64,000 bases of DNA, taken from contig NZ_LXHE01000024.1 of the NCBI RefSeq assembly GCF_001656295.1, positions 1-64,000 of the forward strand, given 5' to 3'. Position numbers and translations under genes: made by a program. Of the stretch, positions 14,401-23,872 are shown piece after piece. The notes beneath the pieces were generated by a model that was not told the DNA's origin, searched no databases, and worked only from the letters and a program-made list of their open reading frames with translations. This DNA comes from Moraxella catarrhalis. Lineage in GTDB: Bacteria; Pseudomonadota; Gammaproteobacteria; Pseudomonadales; Moraxellaceae. Each line of letters begins with the position of its first letter. Position 1 is the first letter of the stretch.

Positions 14401-17310
14401 CTAATACAGTGCCTGCTCTACGATTTTTTTAATGCTTTCACTTTCAAATTGTGTGACAAATTTCACCTCAATACCCTGACACTGATTCAATGTTTTGAAC
14501 CATCGCTCGGCGTGCCTGATTTTTTGCTGTTCAGTTTGGCGCAAATGACTCTCGCCTGCCACGCCTTTACTTTCCACCACCAAATTCAAACGCTCACCCC
14601 CACTGGTCTTGACGATATAGGCAAAATCAGGCGAATAAGTTCCACCGCCTGCCACAGGGATTTTAATGGCTTTTTTGGGGATTTTGGTGAATACCACCAC
14701 TTCTTTAATCTCGTCGTCTGTGACATTTTGATGTTCAATTTCGCTATCAAAAAACACTTTATCAAACAAAAAGCTATCAAGCGGTGTTTCGCTTTCGCTG
14801 AGCATGCCCCAATCTTGACTGATGTCGATTTCTGATAACGCCTTGCCTTGTTTATCGGTGAGCTTAGTTGGGTGAACTTGACTGCTGATTTTTTGATAAC
14901 CGACTTCAAACTTGCTTAACGAATGTGCCAGCAAATAATCGTTAAAGCCAGATAACATAAATCTTATCGTGTCATCATTCATAAAGTTTCGAATATCAAG
15001 CGTATCTTTTAGCTCAAAAAAGGCTTGATGCAAAGTGCTGATTTTTATGTAGGCTTTTTGGGCAAGCTTGGTCAAAAACTCTCGATAGCCCATCGTAACA
15101 ATCGGCTCAAACAGCTCATTTTCTAGACTGGTTTGGGTTTGAAAATCTATCCGATTGTCCGCCGTTTTAATCATCTTTTGCGTTTGAATACTGATGCCTG
15201 TGGCGGTAAAACGCTGTTGATTATCCTGTAAAAAAGCCTTAAATAATACCAAGGTATCATCTTCATCCATCTGATACTGCAAAACTGCTTTTTGATTAAT
15301 GGCTTCCCATAAGGTTTTTAATTCATCGTATTTACCGACACGCACGGCGGCTTTGGTTTTAGATTGATCTTTATTGTCGCTGATTTTGCCGTTTTTAAGC
15401 GTCGCCACCGTAAAGGCTTTGGGGAATTGGCGTTTTAATCGCTCAAAACCATCGCTTGTAAAATTATCGTCATCATCAATCGCTCCAAGCTCATACAACT
15501 CATTCATCAACAGGCGTTTTTTAACATCAGGGTAGGCGGATTTGATTTTGTCAAAAACTTCATCGTTGAATGTCTCATAACCCACTTCATGCTCGCTTGA
15601 TTGGTTGATTTCTGCTTTTAACTTAGCGACAAAATCGCTTTCAGAGCTGTCCACAAAATAATTCAGCTTAAAATCACCATCTTTGACACGGCTCATATAT
15701 TCATTGACAGGCAAACGCAGTCCACGCCCCACTTCTTGCAGCTTACTGGTTTCAGAGCCACTAGAACGCAATTTACAAATGCCAAACACATTGGGGTTAT
15801 CCCACCCTTCACGCAAGGTCCATTTGGAGAAAATAAAACGGCGTGGATTATTCAGCGAAAGCAAACTTTCCTTATCGTGCAAAATTTCGCTTACTTCTTG
15901 GGCGATTTTTTCATCGTCCGTGCTGTTATCTTTAGAAAAATAGCCACCATGCGTCGCCGATACATCGTTTAGCACCGTCTGCAAAGAGTGATAAAACGCC
16001 GTTCCTGCTTCTGCTGTTTCCAATGCCTTTTGAGCTTCGCCTTTTAGCATATGTTCAAAACGATTTTTTAAGCTACCCGCTATCTTATCACCATCACGAT
16101 AACCTTTGATGTCATCAATAAAAAACAGCGTTAAGGGCTTGATTTTATCCGCTCGATTTAAGAGTGTTCGTTCATTGTCAAAATGCGAGCGTATGGCATG
16201 ACGCATCATCATGTCCATCACATTGTCCGAATAAGAAAATGGATTGATAGAATCGCCTTTTTTTAATTCCACACCATTACTTAGCACAACCTTAGTTTTA
16301 TTAAGATTATCCAAATATAAATCGCTAATGTGGGCGTGGATTTTATGCAAATTCTCGCCCTTGTTAAGGTGAAATTTCTGCTTATCAAATTCAAAAATAG
16401 CGGTTGTACCATCGCTATCTATAAAGCTGACTTTTCCCTGTTTATCGCCATCAATGGTCTGAATATGGGCAGTAACGCCTTTCACCAAATCTTGATTAAA
16501 CGCATCAATGGCAGATAGATGATAAATCAGATTTTTAAATCTATCATTAAATGTCGCCCCATATCGCAAGATGTATTGTGGCGAAAAACTCATTAAGCTC
16601 TGCCAAGTTTTATTACTGTCATCAAAGCGGTGAGGCTCGTCAATAATCAATATCGGGCGAGTAGACGCAATGGCTTCAAAAGGCTTGCTAAACTTATCTT
16701 TCAGCAGCACGCTGTCATCATTGCCACTATCCTCACCTTTCATCGTTTTGCTGTTTACCATGCCCATATTTAAGAGTAAAACATGGATTTTATGGGCATT
16801 ATCCGCCTGCACAAAGCGTATGATTTCAGACGGCATGGGGTTATTTCGTTTGCCTTTTTTGGTTTTTTGGCTTTGTACGACATACAGCTCGATTTGGGTT
16901 TGCCCATAGGCGTTATCAAAGTCTAGGCGAAAATGGTTTTTGAGCGCATCTGACTTTAAAAACTGCTCTGTGCCTGCCTTAATCGATAAAGTCGGCACCA
17001 CAATCACAAATTTATATACCCCAAGCTGACGGTGCATTTCGTACATCGTTTGGGTGTAGGTGTAGGTCTTACCCGTGCCTGTTTCCATAGAAATATCTAA
17101 GATATTAGAAAAATCAGGCGTTTTATCAATCTGATTTTGCGACTGAATTTGGCGGATATTGTCTTGGTATTGCTTGTCTGACAATGTCAAAGTTGGATTT
17201 TCGCCCTTATCGTTATCTTGTTTATTGGCGTGATGAAAAACACTTAATATTGAGCTTATCGCCTGTTGTTGGTGAGGTAAATGCTTTTCGTAATGAAACC
17301 CTGTTTTCAT
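14401..17310 (-). CDS. res: Type III restriction enzyme, Res subunit
   Basis: This 969-residue protein is the helicase-nuclease partner of a type III system. An SF2 helicase core is seen from Walker A METGTGKT (residues 75-82), through the DEPH box (IIDEPHRFD, near residue 225) to SKWTLREGWDNPNVF and the arginine-finger-like VGRGLRLPV motif VI. Near the C-terminus YSPDFAYIV...NLVVESKG is the PD-ExK nuclease site. It begins one base after the mod stop, as expected of a mod-res operon. The complex would cut unmethylated DNA with inversely oriented sites. Confidence 0.94.
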   Translation of the reverse strand: MKTGFHYEKHLPHQQQAISSILSVFHHANKQDNDKGENPTLTLSDKQYQDNIRQIQSQNQIDKTPDFSNILDISMETGTGKTYTYTQTMYEMHRQLGVYKFVIVVPTLSIKAGTEQFLKSDALKNHFRLDFDNAYGQTQIELYVVQSQKTKKGKRNNPMPSEIIRFVQADNAHKIHVLLLNMGMVNSKTMKGEDSGNDDSVLLKDKFSKPFEAIASTRPILIIDEPHRFDDSNKTWQSLMSFSPQYILRYGATFNDRFKNLIYHLSAIDAFNQDLVKGVTAHIQTIDGDKQGKVSFIDSDGTTAIFEFDKQKFHLNKGENLHKIHAHISDLYLDNLNKTKVVLSNGVELKKGDSINPFSYSDNVMDMMMRHAIRSHFDNERTLLNRADKIKPLTLFFIDDIKGYRDGDKIAGSLKNRFEHMLKGEAQKALETAEAGTAFYHSLQTVLNDVSATHGGYFSKDNSTDDEKIAQEVSEILHDKESLLSLNNPRRFIFSKWTLREGWDNPNVFGICKLRSSGSETSKLQEVGRGLRLPVNEYMSRVKDGDFKLNYFVDSSESDFVAKLKAEINQSSEHEVGYETFNDEVFDKIKSAYPDVKKRLLMNELYELGAIDDDDNFTSDGFERLKRQFPKAFTVATLKNGKISDNKDQSKTKAAVRVGKYDELKTLWEAINQKAVLQYQMDEDDTLVLFKAFLQDNQQRFTATGISIQTQKMIKTADNRIDFQTQTSLENELFEPIVTMGYREFLTKLAQKAYIKISTLHQAFFELKDTLDIRNFMNDDTIRFMLSGFNDYLLAHSLSKFEVGYQKISSQVHPTKLTDKQGKALSEIDISQDWGMLSESETPLDSFLFDKVFFDSEIEHQNVTDDEIKEVVVFTKIPKKAIKIPVAGGGTYSPDFAYIVKTSGGERLNLVVESKGVAGESHLRQTEQQKIRHAERWFKTLNQCQGIEVKFVTQFESESIKKIVEQALY

Positions 17311-17311
17311 C

Positions 17312-19312
17312 TTAATACCTCACCAATAGCGACAAATGTACATTCTTTTTGTTGTTATAGGTATCCAATGCCTGCTTTAACTCACGCTGCTTGGCGCTTT
17401 CAACCATCTCTCCAAACAACACAATCCGCTCAATGATAAAATCAGCATCATGATCTAATTTATCCAACAAGGCTTTAATCGCCACACTGTCAAAATCAGG
17501 GTAAACTACATACAAAGTCGTGCCGCACAAATTGGCACTATAACCCCCTAATTCCACGCTTTGTACACTTTGGGTCAGGGCATTGCCATCATAAACGCAC
17601 CAAGTGGTCAGCAAAGTTTCATATTGTTTGGGCTCAAGATTAGCGTGAAGCATTTCGGGGAATTCAAGCTGTGGGCTAATCTCGTCATCGGTTGCACGAA
17701 AATCAGGCATGGTTTCAAAGATCTTAAAACCCAAATCGCCTTGATAATCGGGGTTTTCGGATTTGATTTTTTGGGCAGCTTTCTCAATACGGGCTTTAGT
17801 AATGTCGAAAATAGTTGGAATAGCTTTTTTCATTTCTACTTTTACAAAATTAAAAGCAGCTTCTGCAATTTTCCTAGCTTTTCCTGTCCCTTTGACTTCA
17901 ATAATTTCATCAATTTGTACTAGAATAAATTTCCTTGCTCCATTGTCTGCAATATTTTGCTTAAAAATAGCTTCTGCAAAACTTCCAGAACCTGCAAAAA
18001 AATCTAAATAAATTGCATTTTTATCATTGGTATTTGCGATAAAATTTTTCAATAAATCTAAAGGTTTAGGATTAGCAAAAGGTGTTATTTCCGTGCCAAA
18101 TAAGCCTTTTAAATGGGTTGTAGATTTTCTTGTTTGTATTTTTATATAAGATCTTAATAAATCTAATCTATCTTCAGTTATATAAGTTTTTTTGCTTGGC
18201 GACACATCATTATTATCAGGAAATTCAATTAATCCCTGTTCAAGCCACTCATTCCAAGTATCTAGAGTGCAACTCCACCCCCTATTTGGGGTTTTGCAAT
18301 AACTGCCAGTTTTAGGATTTAAGCGTAAATCTTGTGCACCACTATTTTGTGGATCATCAATAGGTCCAGTTCTATAAACACCTTTGTTGTCAGCAAATTT
18401 ATAATTTGAGAGATTATCTTTCATCAGCTTATTCTTCTGATAAAAGTTTTTTAGTTCAGCTTCTATTTTTTGATAATTGCCAGCATTTTGTTTGTGTATT
18501 TCTATAATTTTCTCATACAAAGGGTTAGTAATTCCATATTCCCAACTCTTTGCTTTATCAAAAATTTTGGCGTATGCCAAAACATATTCATGCGATGTTG
18601 AGACAATATAGGGGTCATTTTTAGGTGTGCCGTCAATAATAATACAACCAACAAAATTCTCCTCCCCAAACACTTCATCACATAAGAGTTTCAGCTGTGC
18701 TTGTTCATTATCATCAATGCTGATAAAAATCACACCGTCTTCTTTGAGTAGCTCACGGGCGATATACAGGCGTGGATACATAAAGGTCAGCCACGCACTG
18801 TGGGAATTGGATTTTTTGGCGGTAAAGTCTAGCACCCGACGGGCTTCATCCGTGCTCATATCGGCAAGTTTGGCAAGCTCATCAGGGGTGAATTTACGGT
18901 CGTCTTGATACACAAAGCCGTCCGAGCCTGTATTATAAGGCGGGTCGATGTATATCATTTTGACTTGATTGGCATAGGCGTTTTTTAGGTGCTTTAAGAC
19001 TTCTAAATTATCGCCTTTAATGAGTAGGTTTTGGCTATGTTGGTTTTGAGATTGCGTATTGTGAGCGGAGTCTTCACCGAGCAATGTGATGGGCGGACAG
19101 TCGCACAGGTAGCGTGCGTAGGATTTACCCAGCCAATTCATCGTATAATATTCACGACTGACAGGCACATTGGCTGTTTGTAGCTGTTCTGCCAGTTTAT
19201 CAGGCAAAAACAAGCCGTCTTTGTCAGAGCACTGGGGAAAGTGCTGTTTGAGTAGAGCGATCGATGAGTTTTCGCCAGTATCGGCAAATAAATGCTCGGT
19301 CAGGAGTGTCAT
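17312..19312 (-). CDS. mod: Type III DNA N6-adenine methyltransferase, Mod subunit
   Basis: This 666-residue beta-class methyltransferase has the catalytic DPPYNTG (residues 123-129) before the AdoMet-binding FFAGSGS (near residue 450), with a long specificity region between. The Mod subunit sets the recognised sequence for both methylation and cleavage. The start at 19312 lacks a strong ribosome site. An in-frame TAA lies 24 bases upstream, so the pentanucleotide tract at 19354-19415 is outside the coding frame. Many Mod genes in host-adapted bacteria are phase-variable by repeats inside the frame; here the tract is in the leader. The specificity region between about 230 and 430 is AT-rich compared with the rest. 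Confidence 0.94.
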   Translation of the reverse strand: MTLLTEHLFADTGENSSIALLKQHFPQCSDKDGLFLPDKLAEQLQTANVPVSREYYTMNWLGKSYARYLCDCPPITLLGEDSAHNTQSQNQHSQNLLIKGDNLEVLKHLKNAYANQVKMIYIDPPYNTGSDGFVYQDDRKFTPDELAKLADMSTDEARRVLDFTAKKSNSHSAWLTFMYPRLYIARELLKEDGVIFISIDDNEQAQLKLLCDEVFGEENFVGCIIIDGTPKNDPYIVSTSHEYVLAYAKIFDKAKSWEYGITNPLYEKIIEIHKQNAGNYQKIEAELKNFYQKNKLMKDNLSNYKFADNKGVYRTGPIDDPQNSGAQDLRLNPKTGSYCKTPNRGWSCTLDTWNEWLEQGLIEFPDNNDVSPSKKTYITEDRLDLLRSYIKIQTRKSTTHLKGLFGTEITPFANPKPLDLLKNFIANTNDKNAIYLDFFAGSGSFAEAIFKQNIADNGARKFILVQIDEIIEVKGTGKARKIAEAAFNFVKVEMKKAIPTIFDITKARIEKAAQKIKSENPDYQGDLGFKIFETMPDFRATDDEISPQLEFPEMLHANLEPKQYETLLTTWCVYDGNALTQSVQSVELGGYSANLCGTTLYVVYPDFDSVAIKALLDKLDHDADFIIERIVLFGEMVESAKQRELKQALDTYNNKKNVHLSLLVRY

Positions 19313-19337
19313 AGTACCACCCCCATATCCGTATTAA

Positions 19338-19421
19338 TTAGCGTAAAATTAGCCGTTGCGTTGCGTTGCGTTGCGTTGCGTTGCGTTGCGTTGCGTTGCG
19401 TTGCGTTGCGTTGCGAATCAT
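19338..19421 (-). other. Leader open frame made of the pentanucleotide repeat
   Basis: An ATG at 19421 with AAGGAAA 6 bases upstream opens a frame reading MI, four RNATQ repeats, then RLILR and a stop. If the tract changed by one or two units the frame would change. One alternative frame stops at a TGA that overlaps the mod ATG (ATGA), which could allow coupled translation. It is equally possible that transcription starts inside the tract and this ATG is never transcribed. Confidence 0.35.
19354..19415. repeat. Pentanucleotide tract in the mod leader, about 12.4 units
   Basis: Sixty-two bases of uninterrupted CGTTG on the plus strand (CAACG/CGCAA on the mod strand), 12 complete units plus two bases. 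Such tracts change length by slipped-strand mispairing. It lies 42 bases upstream of the mod start codon and 4 bases downstream of a predicted -10 box. Confidence 0.98.
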
Positions 19422-19448
19422 GGTATTTTCCTTAAATTTGGATGTCAA
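19420..19448 (-). promoter_or_regulatory. Predicted promoter of mod-res
   Basis: On the minus strand a consensus -35 TTGACA (19443-19448) is separated by 17 bases from a -10 TACCAT (19420-19425). The repeat tract begins 4 bases beyond the -10 box, so transcription would start within the first unit or two. Confidence 0.5.
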
Positions 19449-19568
19449 GCCATTGCATAAATTTTCTATTCTAGCAGTTTTTATCTTTGAATTAAAATTA
19501 AGTTGGTGATATTCGCCTTTTATTGATATTTTTGCTAAAATCAGTTTTATTTGATTGAAGAATATCCT

Positions 19569-20987
19569 ATGCAGACATTTTCTCCCATCACCATTTCTTG
19601 CTTTAAGGCGTATGATGTCCGAGGTGAGCTGGGTGTGACGCTTGATGAGCATATCAGCTATCGCATTGCTCGAGCTTTTGCTCAGATCTTAAAAACTAAC
19701 AACACCACCAAACGCCCTACCATCGTCATCGGCTCAGATATTAGACCATCAAGCCATAGCCTGAAACTTGCCGCCATCGAAGGCATAACAGACGCTGGCG
19801 TGGATGTGATTGACCTTGGTATGACAGGCACCGAAGAGGTATATTTTGCGACCAGTCATTATCAAGCCATCGGTGGGATTGAGGTAACTGCAAGCCACAA
19901 TCCCATCAATTATAATGGCTTAAAAATGGTGCGTGAAAACTCACGCCCCATCAGTGCCGATACGGGACTAGCCGAAGTGCGTGTATTGGCTGAAAGCGGT
20001 AATTTTATTCAAAGTAAAAAAGGCAGCATCACCCAAAATACTGACAAAACCGCTTATATTGATAAACTGATGAGCTTTGTGGATACCGCTCAGTTTACTC
20101 CAAAAAAAATCGTCATCAACAGTGGTAACGGCTCAGCAGGTCCTGTCATTGATGCCCTTGAAGCACGCTTAGCAGGTTCACCGATTGAGCTGCTTAAAAT
20201 ACATCACACCCCAGATGGTTCATTTCCTAACGGTATCCCAAATCCCATGATTGTTGCCAACCAAGCCGCTACCCGTGATGCCGTCATCGCACATAAAGCG
20301 GACTTTGGCGTGGCATTTGATGGGGATTTTGACCGTTGTTTTTTGTTTGATGAAAACGGACGATTCATTGATGGCAGTTATGTGGTTGGTATGCTGGCAG
20401 CGGCATTTTTACAAAAATATCCCAAGCAGACCATCGTTTATGATCCACGCGTCATTTATAACACGCAAAATATCATCAAAAAGATGCAAGGCACGCCCGC
20501 TCTTAGTAAATCTGGGCATTCATTCATCAAGCAAGTCATGCGTGAAACACAAGCCATCTATGGCGGTGAAATGTCGGCACACCATTATTTTAAAGACTTT
20601 TTTTATTGTGATAGTGGCATGATTCCTTGGCTATTGGTCATTGAACTTCTGTCAGTCACAGGCAAGTCTTTGGCAGAGCTTGTTGATGATTATATTCAAG
20701 ATTTCCCAAGTTCAGGTGAGCGTAATTTTAGGCTGGGTAAAACTGATGCTGCCACCATCAGCCAAGGTTTAGAACAAAAATACGCCCATCTTAATCCCAA
20801 AAAAAATACCTTAGATGGACTGAGCTTGGATTTTGGTAATTGGCGGTTTAATTTGCGTTCAAGCAATACCGAACCACTCATCCGCCTAAATGTCGAGGCA
20901 TGCGGTGATGCCACACTGTTAACTCAAAAAACCAAAGAAATCATCGACCATCTCCAAAAACAAGGGGCAATCGCCACCGACCATTGA
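19569..20987 (+). CDS. Phosphomannomutase/phosphoglucomutase
   Basis: This 472-residue alpha-D-phosphohexomutase interconverts hexose 6- and 1-phosphates for surface polysaccharide precursors. The domains appear in order: YDVRGE near the start, the phosphoserine loop TASHNPINYNG, the metal loop DGDFDR, the sugar-binding GEMSAHH, and the phosphate-binding RSSNTEP. The closest named type is AlgC/ManB. I start at the ATG at 19569; the upstream TTG at 19551 adds six unlikely residues. Confidence 0.93.
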   Translation: MQTFSPITISCFKAYDVRGELGVTLDEHISYRIARAFAQILKTNNTTKRPTIVIGSDIRPSSHSLKLAAIEGITDAGVDVIDLGMTGTEEVYFATSHYQAIGGIEVTASHNPINYNGLKMVRENSRPISADTGLAEVRVLAESGNFIQSKKGSITQNTDKTAYIDKLMSFVDTAQFTPKKIVINSGNGSAGPVIDALEARLAGSPIELLKIHHTPDGSFPNGIPNPMIVANQAATRDAVIAHKADFGVAFDGDFDRCFLFDENGRFIDGSYVVGMLAAAFLQKYPKQTIVYDPRVIYNTQNIIKKMQGTPALSKSGHSFIKQVMRETQAIYGGEMSAHHYFKDFFYCDSGMIPWLLVIELLSVTGKSLAELVDDYIQDFPSSGERNFRLGKTDAATISQGLEQKYAHLNPKKNTLDGLSLDFGNWRFNLRSSNTEPLIRLNVEACGDATLLTQKTKEIIDHLQKQGAIATDH

Positions 20988-21055
20988 TTTATCTTATCTA
21001 TAACAATAGCCACTGATATTTTAGTGGCTATTTTAATGATCGGATTTGGCTTGCC

Positions 21056-21913
21056 TTAGACTTTGAATTTATCACCCACCAAACCCTTGACCGTATTTAA
21101 AATATCAGCAGGCAGCACCACCATTTTGGCATTATTTGACTTTGCCATCTCGTTCATCGCTTTGATGTATTGCTCGCCCAAAAGATACACCACGGGCATA
21201 TCTTTACCATCCATTGCCTGAGAAATCAGACGAATCGATTCTTCGGAACCACGCGCTAAGACAACTTGAGCCTCAGCATCACGGCGAGAGGCTTCTAGGC
21301 GACCATCTGCTTCTAAGATGGCGGCTTGTTTTTGCCCATCGGCACGGGTGACGGTGGCACGGCGTTGACGCTCGGCGGCCGCTTGCTCCTCCATCGCCAA
21401 CTGCATGGTCGCTGATGGCTTGATGTCTTGGATTTCCACAGTTTTTAGGGTAATTCCCCAATCAGAAATGTCATCACTGATGGCATGTTTTAGCTGTGCT
21501 TTAATTTGGTCACGGCTGGATAAGGCAGCATCCAAATCCATCTCACCGATGATGGAGCGTAAGGATGTTTGTACCAAATTACGAATGCCATGTTCATAAT
21601 TTTCGATGCCATAGACTGCCTGCTCAGGCTGCACGATATTGATGTATGCCACTGCATTGGCGATGATAACTACATTATCGCGTGTGATGACTTCTTGGCT
21701 TGGGATATCAAGTACGATGTCTTTGGTGGTGACTTTATAAGCCACATTATCCACATAAGGAATAATAAAATTCAGACCTGGCTCAAGTGTTTGGTGATAT
21801 TTACCCAAACGCTGAATGATCCATTTTTCGCCTTGCGACACCATTTTTACACCTTTATAAATGGTGAATACCACCAAGGCAATGAGTACCAAAATAATGA
21901 CGGTAAATTCCAT
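21056..21913 (-). CDS. SPFH/Band 7 (stomatin-like) membrane protein
   Basis: This 285-residue protein has an N-terminal membrane anchor (about residues 3-19) and a SPFH/Band 7 domain (EKWIIQRLGKYHQTLEPGLN onward), then a coiled, Ala/Glu/Arg-rich segment (MQLAMEEQAAAERQRRATVT). It matches the QmcA/stomatin type that organises membrane microdomains and modulates FtsH-type proteases. Start at 21913 with AAGGAAAG upstream; the frame to 22000 is open but not family-like. The gene follows an NfeD gene, its usual partner. Confidence 0.9.
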   Translation of the reverse strand: MEFTVIILVLIALVVFTIYKGVKMVSQGEKWIIQRLGKYHQTLEPGLNFIIPYVDNVAYKVTTKDIVLDIPSQEVITRDNVVIIANAVAYINIVQPEQAVYGIENYEHGIRNLVQTSLRSIIGEMDLDAALSSRDQIKAQLKHAISDDISDWGITLKTVEIQDIKPSATMQLAMEEQAAAERQRRATVTRADGQKQAAILEADGRLEASRRDAEAQVVLARGSEESIRLISQAMDGKDMPVVYLLGEQYIKAMNEMAKSNNAKMVVLPADILNTVKGLVGDKFKV

Positions 21914-21926
21914 AGCTTTCCTTGTT

Positions 21927-21971
21927 ATTATGTATAAATTATTATGTATAAAAGTTATTATGTATAAAAAA
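21927..21971. repeat. Three direct copies of TTATTATGTATAAA
   Basis: The 14-mer occurs three times in a row with spacers of 0 to 2 bases in the gap between the NfeD gene and the SPFH gene. It is AT-rich and has no obvious function. Copy number could vary. Confidence 0.85.
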
Positions 21972-21983
21972 TAAATTTTGGCG

Positions 21984-22433
21984 TTATTTTGGCATGACAA
22001 TCAGCTCATTGCCCATCACAGCGGTGACAATCACTCGTGTACCCACCTCGATAGGGCGACCATCAAGCGTACGACATGCCCATTCAGCAGCACCTACTTT
22101 GGGTACAGAAAATCTAACCACACCCAAGCCATTTGTCAGTACGGGCGATACAATCATGCCAATCTCACCAACAATCACCGAGCCGCCAAGCCCTGCCTTG
22201 GTGCGTGTTTTGATGCGTGGCTGAATCAGCCTAAACCACAAAATGCACGCCACAATCGACAAGCCTAGCCAAATCACCACTTGGCTCAACAAACCCATCG
22301 GCACTACCCAAAGCAGCAACGCAGTCACCAAAGCCGCCACTCCAAACCAAAGCATCGCAAAGCTGGGTATAAATAACTCACCCATCATTAACAGCATGCC
22401 AATCACCGCCCAATGCCAAGGTTGTAATCCCAT
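21984..22433 (-). CDS. NfeD-family membrane protein
   Basis: The 149 residues comprise three or four membrane segments (residues about 9-75) followed by a C-terminal OB-fold domain (GLGGSVIVGEIGMIV... to the end). Short NfeD proteins are encoded next to SPFH proteins and are thought to act with them. The SPFH gene follows after about 70 bp on the same strand. Confidence 0.9.
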   Translation of the reverse strand: MGLQPWHWAVIGMLLMMGELFIPSFAMLWFGVAALVTALLLWVVPMGLLSQVVIWLGLSIVACILWFRLIQPRIKTRTKAGLGGSVIVGEIGMIVSPVLTNGLGVVRFSVPKVGAAEWACRTLDGRPIEVGTRVIVTAVMGNELIVMPK

Positions 22434-22489
22434 ATTCTATCCTATCCCTACCAAATCGCATCTATTCGTTTAACAATCCATCTTGCCTA

Positions 22490-23722
22490 TCAGCCAATTT
22501 TGGTTTCATTAGCTGCCCATAGCCCAAATGGGATATTAATTATCATCAAAACCACCAATACCATTAACGGCAATTGCCAATCACCTTGCCATTGATACAG
22601 CTTACCAATCATCAAAGGACCAAACATCGCAATGCTATAGCCCACCGCTTGCACCATACTGGATAAATCACGTGCGGTTTCGGTGCTGGTCGTACGAAGC
22701 GAGAACATCATCAAGCTTAAGGTAAATACCAAAGCACACCCAAAGCCCATCAAAGCCGACCAAAGCAGCATCAAAGATGGCATCATTAACAGCCCAGATA
22801 TACCCAAAGCATTCATCAAACAACCTGCCACAGAAATGATCTGAAACGATGTGCCACGCCGTGAAAGCCAAGTGAGCCATAAAATCGCAAGTGGTGCCAT
22901 GACCTGAAACACGAAAGGCAATCGTATCGCTTCATCTAGCGTTGCCCCAAATGCCATACCAATTGATGGTAAAAAACTTGCCAAGCTATAAAATAAAAAC
23001 GACTGAAGCCCAAGTAAAACCGCCATTTGCCAAGCGGCTTTTTGACGCCAAAGATTGATGGGTTTTTCTAGATGGACGGTTGACTTGATAGAGGATAAGG
23101 TTGGCATAAGTTTAGGATTAACCATACGATTATGCCGATAAATCAACCACCAAATCCATGCGGCAATCACACCAAAGATTGCCCAACTGCTCATCGCAAA
23201 TTGCCAGCCAAATGTTTTGGCAAATGGTACTACCATCCAAGCACCAAAGCCCGCCAAAGTGGACATACTTAGACTAAACACACCTGTAGCAAGTGCAATG
23301 TTATTAGGGGCGTATTGCTTAATAAAAGGTGCAGTTAGGGCATTTAGCATCCCAATGGCAAACGACAAAATCAGCGTGCCAACATATAGTTCCATCACCC
23401 CAAACCAGTTGCGTATTGCCACCCCCAACGCCAATAAAAGCGTCATGCCAATCATCATCCGCTCAAGCCCAAATTTTCTTGCCAATACCGCCGCCATCAA
23501 TGAGCCAAATGCAAATAACGGCATCGGCATCGCACCAAGATAGCCAATCTGTGCCGCCGATAGACCAAAATCATCGGACAGCATGGGCACGATTGAACCC
23601 ATCATCACCAAAGGTGAACGCATATTTGCCGCCGCAAAAATCAGCCCGATAATCAGTAGCAATAACGAGGTTTTGGCAGATGTGCTGCTTTTGGGTGTCT
23701 GTGTTGTGGCATGATTTGGCAT
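22490..23722 (-). CDS. MFS transporter of the CynX/NimT type
   Basis: This 410-residue protein has 12 predicted membrane segments. NMRSPLVMMGSIVPML near residue 33 and GYLGAMPMPLFAFGSL near residue 58 are typical of the cyanate/2-nitroimidazole transporter group (CynX, NimT). The substrate cannot be read from the sequence. No cyanase gene is nearby. Confidence 0.85.
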   Translation of the reverse strand: MPNHATTQTPKSSTSAKTSLLLLIIGLIFAAANMRSPLVMMGSIVPMLSDDFGLSAAQIGYLGAMPMPLFAFGSLMAAVLARKFGLERMMIGMTLLLALGVAIRNWFGVMELYVGTLILSFAIGMLNALTAPFIKQYAPNNIALATGVFSLSMSTLAGFGAWMVVPFAKTFGWQFAMSSWAIFGVIAAWIWWLIYRHNRMVNPKLMPTLSSIKSTVHLEKPINLWRQKAAWQMAVLLGLQSFLFYSLASFLPSIGMAFGATLDEAIRLPFVFQVMAPLAILWLTWLSRRGTSFQIISVAGCLMNALGISGLLMMPSLMLLWSALMGFGCALVFTLSLMMFSLRTTSTETARDLSSMVQAVGYSIAMFGPLMIGKLYQWQGDWQLPLMVLVVLMIINIPFGLWAANETKIG

Positions 23723-23828
23723 GGGTTATCCAGATAAATTGACGATGAGCCAATGATTAATTGTGTCATTATAGTGAACTTAACACATATTTGCCATTGT
23801 ATCTATGATTTTATCTAAAATATAAAAA

Positions 23829-23851
23829 CCCCCAAGCGTATTTGCTTGGGG
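23829..23851 (-). terminator. Terminator after fabF
   Basis: CCCCAAGC with its complement GCTTGGGG around a short loop, followed on the minus strand by GTTTTTATATTTT. It lies about 20 bp after the fabF stop. Confidence 0.85.
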
Positions 23852-23872
23852 TGATGGCACAGGCAGAATCAA

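Noticed and set aside
19354-19415. In-frame phase variation of mod through the pentamer tract
   Set aside because: A TAA lies 24 bases upstream of the mod ATG in its frame, so the tract cannot be fused to mod by a change in unit number.
19354-19415. CRISPR array
   Set aside because: The tract is a perfect 5-bp tandem without spacers. The same holds for the heptamer tract at 48688-48741.
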